Shown in pieces: positions 47,723-53,943 of a stretch of 53,943 nt of DNA (position 1 is its first letter; every line of letters starts with the position of its first letter). Origin of the DNA: Aminivibrio sp. (lineage in GTDB: Bacteria > Synergistota > Synergistia > Synergistales > Aminobacteriaceae); NCBI RefSeq assembly GCF_016756745.1, contig NZ_JAESIH010000070.1, positions 1 through 53,943 on the forward strand. Direction: 5' to 3'. The position numbers were made by a program, and so were the translations under genes. A model generated the notes under the pieces. That model saw only the letters and a program-made list of their open reading frames with translations. It was not told the origin of the DNA and did no database searches.

Positions 47723-48799
47723 ATGACTGATCTGCCGAAAAAAATGAAGGCTCTTGTTGCATATGCGCCGAAGGATTACCGTTACGAGGAGGTTGATGTT
47801 CCCGTAGCCGGAGAGGGAGAGATCATCATCAAGGTCGAAGCGTGCGGAATCTGCGCCGGAGACACGAAGTCCTACCTCGGAGCCCCCCGCTTCTGGGGCG
47901 AAGAGGGAAGGCCTTCCTACATCAAGGCCCCCGTCATTCCTGGACATGAGTTTATCGGTCATATAGTGGAGATGGGTCCCAACGTGAAGGGCGACTTCCA
48001 AATCGGCGATAGAGTGACTTCCGATCAGATCGTCCCCTGCTGGGAATGCAAGTTCTGCAAAAGCGGGCGCTACTGGATGTGCCAGAAACACGATGTATAC
48101 GGTTTTCAGTACAACGTGAACGGCGGCATGGCCGAGTATATGCGTCTTCCCAAAGAGGCGCTGGTGTACAAGATTCCCAAGGACATTCCCATGGAGGCGG
48201 CAGTCCTGGTGGAACCCTTTGCGTGCTCGAAACACTGTATCGATCGGGCGCAGATCGGCAATGAGGATATTGTGGTGATCGGCGGCGTCGGATGTCTTGG
48301 CCTCGGTATGATCGGCGCGGCGAAGCTTCGCAATCCCAAAACACTCGTTGTTCTTGATGTCAACGATCATCGCCTCGAATTGGCAAAGAAGTTTGGAGCC
48401 GATATCGTCATGAACCCGACAAAAGAGGACGTAGTGAAGAAAGTGCTTGACATGACCGGCGGCTACGGATGCGACATCTACATCGAAGCGTCGGGGCACC
48501 CTTCCGCGGTGCAGCAGGGGCTGGATATGATCCGCAAGCTTGGACGTTTTGTGGAGTTCAGTGTTTTCGGCCATCCTGTGACGGTTGATTGGAGCATCAT
48601 TAGCGACGAAAAGGAACTTGACCTTCTGGGGGTTCATCTCAGCCCGTACTGTTTCGAACCTGTCATTGAGTGGATAGCGGAAGGAAGAATTCCCACGGAG
48701 GGCGTGGTCTCTCACAAGCTGCCTCTTGAAAAGTGGAAAGAGGGGTTTGAACTGGCTCTCAAGGGCGAGGGCGCTGTTCGGGTTGTTCTCGTCCCCTGA
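47723..48799 (+). CDS. Zinc-dependent alcohol/polyol dehydrogenase
   Basis: A 358-residue medium-chain dehydrogenase. The catalytic zinc site is set by CGICAGDTKSYLGAP and PGHEFIGHIVEMG, the structural zinc site by four Cys in CWECKFCKSGRYWMCQ, and the NAD-binding fold by VVIGGVGCLGLGMIGAAK with D355-type acidic residue in VVLDVNDHRLELAKKFGAD. The insert SYLGAPRFWGEE resembles, from memory, erythritol/L-threitol dehydrogenases of actinobacteria. The role would be oxidation of the imported polyol to a ketose such as erythrulose. ATG 47723 is preferred (GGGAG 10 bp before); the frame is open upstream to 47666. Confidence 0.88.
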   Translation: MTDLPKKMKALVAYAPKDYRYEEVDVPVAGEGEIIIKVEACGICAGDTKSYLGAPRFWGEEGRPSYIKAPVIPGHEFIGHIVEMGPNVKGDFQIGDRVTSDQIVPCWECKFCKSGRYWMCQKHDVYGFQYNVNGGMAEYMRLPKEALVYKIPKDIPMEAAVLVEPFACSKHCIDRAQIGNEDIVVIGGVGCLGLGMIGAAKLRNPKTLVVLDVNDHRLELAKKFGADIVMNPTKEDVVKKVLDMTGGYGCDIYIEASGHPSAVQQGLDMIRKLGRFVEFSVFGHPVTVDWSIISDEKELDLLGVHLSPYCFEPVIEWIAEGRIPTEGVVSHKLPLEKWKEGFELALKGEGAVRVVLVP

Positions 48800-48929
48800 T
48801 GGACGGCTTCATGCGCGCGAGGGGAGGTGACGCGTCGCCGGGGGTGAAGAACTGAGAAGAAGAGGATCGTGTGGTGTTACTCCGTTACCGGAAGAGATGT
48901 GCTGGCATTTTTAAGGAGGGACGACTGAT

Positions 48930-50288
48930 TTGAAGAAAATAGTGCTTCTGCTCGTCGTTACTATGTTCCTGATCAGCGCAGGCACGGCTGTTGCCGCTGA
49001 ATTCAACTGGAAACAGTGTGAAGGTAGGACTATCAAGGTTCTGTTCAACCAGCACCCCTATGCTGAAGGAATCATCAAGAAATTGCCGGAATTCGAAGCT
49101 AAAACGGGCATCAAGGTTGTACACACCATGATCCCCGAGGAGAATTACTTCGATAAGCTCACCACATCTCTCAGCAGCAGATCGGGAGACCCCGACGTCT
49201 ACATGACGGGCGCCTACCAGTGCTGGGACTATGCCACATCCGGGTACATGGTCGATCTCAACACGTTCTTGAACGATCCCGCAAAGACAGCCCCCGACTA
49301 CGACTATGCCGACTTCTTCCCCGGTATCGTCGGCGCTCTTCGCTGGGATCTCGTCCCCGGCCACAAGGTCGGAACGGGCGGGCAGTGGGCGCTCCCCATC
49401 GGCTTTGAAGACAACGTTCTTATGTACAACATCGAGGTCTTCGACAAGTTCGGTGTAAAGCCTCCGAAGACCATCGACGAACTTCTCGAACTGACGAAGA
49501 AGCTCAACGAATTCGAAGGCAAGGGAACATATGCGCTCGCAGTCCGCGGCACCCGCAACTGGGCCACAATCCATCCGGGCTACATGACCACGTTCGCCAA
49601 CTACGGCGCGACCGACCTTGTTATTGAAGACGGCAAGCTGGTCTCCAAGGTGAACTCTCCCGAAGCCGTAGCGATGACCGACATGTGGGTCCAGCTTATA
49701 AAAGCCGGAGGCTCCCCCACCTGGTCGTCGTACACATGGTACCAGTGCGGAGCGGATCTTGGTGCCCGGAAGGCCGCAATGCTCTTCGACGCCGACTGCA
49801 ACGGCTACTTCCAATCCGTGCCGGGCGCTTCCAGCCAGTCTGGGAAGATCGCCTTCGCGCCTCCTCCTCTGCCCAAGGGCAAGACGGAGATCAAGTCCAA
49901 CCTCTGGGTGTGGTCTCTCGCCATGAACGCAACATCTAAACAGCAGGACGCAGCGTGGCTCTTTCTGCAGTACTTCACAGGCAAGGAGTTCCAGTCTTGG
50001 TCCGTGACGGAGTGGAAATCGGTGGATCCCCCCCGCAAATCCGTCTTCGACAACCCCGCATTCCAGAAGATTATCGAAGCCACTCCGGGGTTCAAGGAGA
50101 CCTTCGAGGCCACCGTGCCCGGAACGACCATCTACTTCACGCCGAACCCCTACTTCTTCGAGCTTACGACGGAATGGGCCGCCACGCTTCAGGATCTCGT
50201 GGCAGGCAATTACAAGTCCACCCAGGAAGCCATGGACCAACTGAAGGTGAAGATGGACAGAGCTCTTGCGGACGTCGAGGTAAAATAG
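48930..50288 (+). CDS. Extracellular sugar-binding protein of the ABC importer
   Basis: A 452-residue family 1 solute-binding protein. The signal peptide (VLLLVVTMFLISAGTAVAA) has no lipobox, so it should be free in the periplasm. The mature part has the usual two lobes: IKVLFNQHPYAEGIIKKLPEF at the start, DPDVYMTGAYQCWDYATSGY, WALPIGFEDNVLMYNIEVFDK and AAMLFDADCNGYF. Abundant Trp and Tyr fit a polyol or sugar ligand. The TTG start follows TAAGGAGGG. It is the last transport gene, with a 130-bp gap before it and a terminator after it. Confidence 0.92.
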   Translation: MKKIVLLLVVTMFLISAGTAVAAEFNWKQCEGRTIKVLFNQHPYAEGIIKKLPEFEAKTGIKVVHTMIPEENYFDKLTTSLSSRSGDPDVYMTGAYQCWDYATSGYMVDLNTFLNDPAKTAPDYDYADFFPGIVGALRWDLVPGHKVGTGGQWALPIGFEDNVLMYNIEVFDKFGVKPPKTIDELLELTKKLNEFEGKGTYALAVRGTRNWATIHPGYMTTFANYGATDLVIEDGKLVSKVNSPEAVAMTDMWVQLIKAGGSPTWSSYTWYQCGADLGARKAAMLFDADCNGYFQSVPGASSQSGKIAFAPPPLPKGKTEIKSNLWVWSLAMNATSKQQDAAWLFLQYFTGKEFQSWSVTEWKSVDPPRKSVFDNPAFQKIIEATPGFKETFEATVPGTTIYFTPNPYFFELTTEWAATLQDLVAGNYKSTQEAMDQLKVKMDRALADVEVK

Positions 50289-50307
50289 AAATTTTTTTCA
50301 GCAGGGA

Positions 50308-50335
50308 GACGGAGGGGGATCCCCCCTCCGTTTTG
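50308..50335 (+). terminator. Rho-independent terminator after the binding-protein gene
   Basis: ACGGAGGGGG (50309-50318) pairs with CCCCCTCCGT (50322-50331) around a 3-nt turn, followed by TTTTGT. Read-through or a separate promoter must serve the isomerase gene downstream. Confidence 0.88.
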
Positions 50336-50640
50336 TATTGTGCGACCGGCATAGGCGTTACCTATAAGGAAAATGGAACGGATTTCTCGGCCTGTCTCAC
50401 GACGACGCCATGAAGATAGCCTCCTACCGGAAAAACCGCCGGCGGCTTGTAGGCCCCAGCTCCGTATGGCCACGGAGAACCGATACATCAGACCCATCGG
50501 TCTGTTCGGTCCGGCGTCCGGGTAACGCTTCGGTCAATCTTCGTGAACCGCCGTTACCGAACGGTACCTATGTGTCAGAGGACGGGGGCCGGGTGCCCCC
50601 TCCTATACGATCGGCGCGTGCCGCCGAAGGAGGAGCGAAA
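50336..50640. other. Structured non-coding gap before the isomerase gene
   Basis: No gene is supported. Small hairpins are visible: CAGACC/GGTCTG (50489-50504) and GGGGGC/GCCCCC (50584-50600). No clear sigma-70 promoter is seen. The frame of the next gene is open through here, but the strong AAGGAGGAG at about 50627 and a TTG 6 bp later fix the start at 50641. Confidence 0.5.
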
Positions 50641-51588
50641 TTGAAGAAACAGCGTTTTGAAGAGAAGAACGCCGCCATTCTCGATGCTTTCGATGCTTTA
50701 CGGAAACAGCATCCCGAGAAGTTGAAGGAGCGTCTAAAACTCTCATGGAGCAACTGGGGGTTTGGTATGGAGACTCTGGATGATTCGTGCGCCCGTCTCG
50801 CTGCAGCGGGCGTGGAATATATAGAGCTCCATGGGAATATGTACGGCCCCGATCTGGGCTATAAGACGGAGGAGACTCTTGCCGTACTGAAAAAGTACGA
50901 TATGAAGGTCTCGGGAGTGTGCGGTATGTTCTCCGTCCACAACGACCTCTCCTCCAATATTCCCCACCAGCGGCAAGCCGCGGTGGACTACATTCGCAGG
51001 GTGGTTCCGTTTACAAGCTCCGTGGGCGGTTCATACATGCTGGTGGTCCCCGGCGCCGTGGGGCGTCCGGATGCCTACGACGACGGCGAGTTTCACCGTA
51101 GCGTGGAGACGTTGAAAATTGCGGCGGATCTTTTTGTTCAGTATAATGTGAAAGCCGCAGTGGAGCCTATTCGCGCCGATGAAGTGAGTCTCGTCCATAC
51201 AATAGCCGAAGCCGGAGAGTATATCGCGGCAGTGGGCCATCCGGGAGTTCGTCATATCAACGGCGACCTGTATCATATGCAAAGCGCCGAAGCCCACCTT
51301 GGAACGGCGATTCTCGAGGCAGGGGAACGGCTGGTCAATCTTCATCTTGCAGACAGCAACCGCCTTGCTCTCGGCGACGGTTCTCTTGATATCGATACGG
51401 TGATTCGGGCGCTGTACCTCATCGGCTACAACAGCGGCAATCGTTTCATTACCGCCGAACCGTTGGGTCCCGGAGGGAATCCGTACGCCGCGATGAATGG
51501 CCTTCCGGACAAAGGAGCTCTTGACGATTTGGTAAAGAAAACAGTCTCGTATTTCCGCGAAAGAGAAGAAGCGGTGCTTCGGGGCTGA
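50641..51588 (+). CDS. Sugar-phosphate isomerase/epimerase (xylose isomerase-like TIM barrel)
   Basis: A 315-residue AP-endonuclease-2-family TIM barrel. Metal and substrate segments are SWSNWGFGMETLDDSCARL, YIELHGNMYGPDLGYKTEE, AAVEPIRADEVSL (metal Glu), RHINGDLYHMQSAEAHLG (Asp/His), LVNLHLADSNRLALGDG and the closing FITAEPLGPGGNPYAAMNG (second metal Glu). The family includes UlaE-type 3-epimerases, hydroxypyruvate isomerases and the tetrulose-phosphate isomerases EryC and LerI; with DhaK/DhaL and RpiB nearby, an erythrulose-phosphate isomerase is the best guess. The first 30 residues are charged and helical, longer than usual. The TTG start is set by a very strong ribosome binding site. Confidence 0.87.
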   Translation: MKKQRFEEKNAAILDAFDALRKQHPEKLKERLKLSWSNWGFGMETLDDSCARLAAAGVEYIELHGNMYGPDLGYKTEETLAVLKKYDMKVSGVCGMFSVHNDLSSNIPHQRQAAVDYIRRVVPFTSSVGGSYMLVVPGAVGRPDAYDDGEFHRSVETLKIAADLFVQYNVKAAVEPIRADEVSLVHTIAEAGEYIAAVGHPGVRHINGDLYHMQSAEAHLGTAILEAGERLVNLHLADSNRLALGDGSLDIDTVIRALYLIGYNSGNRFITAEPLGPGGNPYAAMNGLPDKGALDDLVKKTVSYFREREEAVLRG

Positions 51589-51794
51589 ACGAGTGCGTGC
51601 CGATGGGGGGGGGGAAGCGATTCTCTTATCTCCCGGAGTGGTTTTAGTATCTAAGGAAGCTCCGAGAAAAAGAATATTTTGTCCTCACGAGACCCGATAG
51701 AATCTGTTTTTTTAACACATTAATCGGCATTGTTCAGAGGTTCCCTAAAACTGATCGCTTTTTGATGGAACGACAGCCGAAATTTGACCGCATG
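51589..51794. other. Right-end sequence of the island
   Basis: No gene is seen. A run of G (51605-51614) and a T-rich stretch (51708-51714) occur, and GTTCAGAGGTTCCC (51730-51743) looks like, but cannot be shown to be, an insertion-sequence end. The direct repeat begins at 51795. Confidence 0.4.
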
Positions 51795-52002
51795 GGGGTG
51801 CGGAGAATGGATCGGCCCGGAGGAAGATGAGACCGGATGTATCCTGGACGCCCTCATTTCAGCCGGTGCGGTGGACGGGGTGACCCGGCGCCGTGAACCC
51901 ACCGTGGACGGCTTCCCGGAAGGGGAGCACAAGCATGTCATCCGGGAGCTGAAGGAGCTTGTTACATCCCGCCTCCGGAACTTCGGGAAAGAGCTTGCCT
52001 GA
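51795..52002 (+). pseudogene. 3' fragment of the DUF4392 gene; right 208-bp direct repeat
   Basis: The last 68 codons of the DUF4392 gene, ending GKELA and TGA, without the rest of the gene. Only one base differs from 35436-35643. It carries no start signal of its own. Its final 41 bp overlap the end of the ECF gene on the other strand, so this copy keeps the original junction. Confidence 0.95.
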
Positions 52003-52453
52003 GGGGCTTCAACGCCGCCAGGGCAAGGGCGGCCCCCATGCCGCACTGCAGCAGGTCCGTGACCAGTTCAACCGGCGCGGCGGCCCGACCGTAGAGCACT
52101 GCGGCCATGGTTGAGTAGCCTGCGGTCATGACGGCGGCTCCCGAGGTGATGCCGAGAAGGGGCGACCGTATTCCGAGTTTTCCCGTGACGTAGCCTTCGG
52201 TTCCCTTGATGAAGAGAGTGAAGGGAGCCCAGAGAGGGTACCCGAGGAGGAGATCCGCCAGGGATGCGCCTATGCCGCCGGCGGCCGCACCCCACGCGGG
52301 GCCGAGGAGCAGGGCAGCCGTGTAGATGATTCCCTCCCCGAAGTTGAAGTAGAGCCGGAAGCCGGGCACCGGAATGCTGAGCATGGTGGCCCCGGTGACG
52401 GCGGCGATGAGGAGCCCCCTGAGGGCGACTTTTTTCGCGAGAGTGGCGTTCAT
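51962..52453 (-). CDS. ECF transporter S component (substrate-specific membrane subunit)
   Basis: A 163-residue integral membrane protein of the energy-coupling-factor S-component type. Five to six hydrophobic helices are visible, including GLLIAAVTGATMLSI, GEGIIYTAALLLGPAWGAAAGG and LLGITSGAAVMTAGYSTMAAVLYG. The segment GFRLYFNFGEGI followed by SLADLLLGYPLWAPFTLFIKGTEGYVTG is the usual S-component layout of a small vitamin-type transporter. It would need ECF A/A'/T subunits from elsewhere; the ligand cannot be told. AGGAGG precedes the ATG. Its 3' end overlaps the DUF4392 fragment tail to tail. Confidence 0.85.
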   Translation of the reverse strand: MNATLAKKVALRGLLIAAVTGATMLSIPVPGFRLYFNFGEGIIYTAALLLGPAWGAAAGGIGASLADLLLGYPLWAPFTLFIKGTEGYVTGKLGIRSPLLGITSGAAVMTAGYSTMAAVLYGRAAAPVELVTDLLQCGMGAALALAALKPLRQALSRSSGGGM

Positions 52454-52489
52454 GAGACGATGCCTCCTTTTTAGATTATTCGGGGTGTT

Positions 52490-53943
52490 GCAGTCATCCT
52501 GAGCGATAGCGATCGCAGAAGGACCTGGTTCTTGTCATCCTGAGCGAAGCGATCGCGGAAGGACCTGATTCTTGTCATCCTGAGCGAAGCGAAGGATCTC
52601 GGGCTTCGCCCTCAGAATGACAACAAAGGCAAGATCCTTCGGCCAAAAAGCCGGCCTCAGGATGACAAACCGCTTTTGTCGTCCTGAGCGAAGTGATCGC
52701 GGAAGGACCTGATTCTTGTCATCCTGAGCGAAGCGAAGGATCTCGGGCTTCGCCCTCAGAATGACAACAAAGGTGAGATCCTTCGGCCATAAACCCGGCC
52801 TCAGGATGACAAACCGCTTTTGTCGTCCTGAGCGATAGCGATCGCAAAAGGCCCTGGTTCTTGTCATCCTGAGCGAAGCGATCGCAGAAGGACCTGGTTC
52901 TTGTCATCCTGAGCGAAGCGATCGCGGAAGGACCTGATTCTTGTCATCCTGAGCGAAGCGAAGGATCTCGGGCTTCGCCCTCAGAATGACAACAAAGGCG
53001 AGATTCTTCGGGCTTCGCCCTCAGAATGACAACAAAGGCAAGATCCTTCGGCCAAGAAAGCCGGCCTCAGGATGACAAACCGCTTTTGTCATCCTGAGCG
53101 ATAGCGATCGCAGAAGGCCCTGGTTCTTGTCATCCTGAGCGAAGCGAAGGATCTCGGTCCTGGTCTTTCGTCCCGAGCCCAGCGAGGGGAGGATCTCGGG
53201 GTTGGCCCTCAGAATGACAACAAAGGCGAGATCCTTCGGCCAAAAAGCCGGCCTCAGGATGACAGAACAGACGTCCTCCTGAGCGAAGCGATCGCGGAAG
53301 GACCTGATTCTTGTCATCCTGAGCGATAGCGATCGCAGAAGGCCCTGATTCTTGTCATCCTGAGCGAAGCGATCGCGTAGCATCCCGAGCCCAGCGAGGG
53401 GAGGATCTCGGTCCTGGTCTTTCGTCCCGAGCCCAGCGAGGGGAGCATTTCGCTTTTGTCATCCTGAGGAGCATAGCGACGAAGGATCTCGGGGTTGGTC
53501 CTCAGAATGACAACAAGGGCGAGATCCTTCGGGCTTCGCCCTCAGAATGACAACAAAGGTGAGATCCTTCGGCCATAAACCCGGCCTCAGGATGACAGAA
53601 CAGACATCATCCTGAGCGATAGCGATCGCGTAGCATCCCGAGCCCAGCGAGGGGAGGATCTCGGGCTTCGCCCTCAGAATGACAACAAAGGCGAGATCCT
53701 TCGGCCAAAAAGCCGGCCTCAGGATGACAAACCGCTTTTGTCCTCCTGAGCGATAGCGATCGCGGAAGGACCTGATTCTTGTCATCCTGAGCGAAGCGAT
53801 CGCGCAGCATCCCGAGCCCAGCGAAGGGAGGATCTCGGGGTTGGTCCTCAGAATGACAACAAAGGCGAGATTCTTCGGGCTTCGCCCTCAGAATGACAAC
53901 AAAGGCGAGATCCTTCGGCCAAAAAGCCGGCCTCAGGATGACA
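52490..53943. repeat. Interspersed-repeat array, right (continues past the window)
   Basis: No gene is supported. The modules are the same as in the array at 35650-37095 (TCATCCTGAGCGATAGCGAT, GGGCTTCGCCCTCAGAATG, CCTTCGGCCAAAAAGCCGG + CCTCAGGATGACA), again with many GCGATCGC octamers. It starts about 37 bp upstream of the ECF gene start codon, so that gene has little room for a promoter outside the array. Confidence 0.92.

Larger units (their letters stand above)
35644..51794. mobile_element. Genomic island carrying polyol/sugar catabolism
   Basis: The segment between the two 208-bp direct repeats separates two genes whose 3' ends would otherwise overlap convergently (DUF4392 and the ECF S component). 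It carries a repeat array, a catabolic and transport locus with its own regulator, and a decayed IS200-type element. Codon use is less GC-biased than in the lipid A operon. No integrase, relaxase or phage gene is present, so the mechanism of entry is unknown; homologous (Campbell-type) integration of a circle carrying the 208-bp fragment fits the structure. Confidence 0.7.

Noticed and set aside
48885-50240. 451-codon minus-strand frame over the solute-binding protein gene
   Set aside because: A shadow frame; the plus-strand gene has a signal peptide, ribosome binding site and terminator.
51730-51743. GTTCAGAGGTTCCC near the right island border as an insertion-sequence end
   Set aside because: Only a loose resemblance; no matching inverted end or transposase is found beside it.
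52535-53810. Arg/Leu-rich open frames in the right repeat array
   Set aside because: The same peptides recur in several frames and arrays because they translate the repeat; no ribosome binding sites.

Overview
The window looks like a chromosomal segment of a GC-rich, diderm, LPS-making anaerobe, most likely a member of the Synergistota. This is inferred from gene content, not from a database search. It carries a full lipid A/Kdo pathway using LpxI instead of LpxH, a short three-POTRA BamA, an OmpM-like porin with an N-terminal SLH domain, and a KpsF-type isomerase. It also carries dense arrays of 'TCATCCTGAGCGAAGCG'-type repeats.

Layout. (1) 1-770: interspersed-repeat array. (2) 858-1159: promoter and tRNA-Lys, tRNA-Glu, tRNA-Thr. 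(3) 1356-3412: histidine phosphatase, a sigma-70-family factor and a one-TM protein. (4) 3451-18506: one tightly packed, mostly overlapping envelope operon: bamA, unknown, lpxD, lpxC, fabZ, lpxA, kdsC, lptF/G, lpxI, lpxB, an LpxB-like gene, msbA, and lpxK fused to a second LpxB-like domain. (5) 18437-19335: nested tandem duplication at the lpxK/kdsA junction, with a 132-bp MITE-like element and a small chimeric kdsA-lpxK reading frame. (6) 19254-23887: kdsA, kdsD, waaA, a 74-codon kdsB remnant and an ELM1-family gene. (7) 23937-30775: AT-richer LPS glycosyltransferase/ligase cluster holding a duplicated pair of glycosyltransferase genes in which the opposite member has decayed in each copy. 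(8) 31246-35643: SLH porin, secreted coiled-coil protein, pfkA and a DUF4392 (D-glutamate cyclase-like) gene. (9) 35436-52002: a roughly 16.4-kb island bounded by a 208-bp near-perfect direct repeat of the 3' end of the DUF4392 gene. (10) 51962-52453: an ECF-transporter S-component gene that must once have been the direct convergent neighbour of the DUF4392 gene. (11) 52490 to the end: another repeat array.

The island opens with a repeat array and then carries a sugar/polyol catabolic locus. An AraD-like epimerase and an FGGY kinase diverge from a SorC-family regulator, DhaK, DhaL, an RpiB-like isomerase, a decayed IS200-type element, two ABC permeases, two different ABC ATPases, a zinc alcohol dehydrogenase, a solute-binding protein and a TIM-barrel isomerase. 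The dehydrogenase + DhaK/DhaL + TIM-barrel isomerase + RpiB set matches the logic of tetritol (erythritol/threitol) breakdown through erythrulose phosphate to erythrose 4-phosphate. The kinase + AraD pair suggests a linked pentulose branch. The substrate is inferred.

The points most worth checking are the 208-bp repeats bounding the island, the reciprocal decay of duplicated glycosyltransferases, the LpxK-LpxB-like fusion, the microhomology-bounded duplication at lpxK/kdsA, the missing full-length kdsB and the probable CTG start of waaA.
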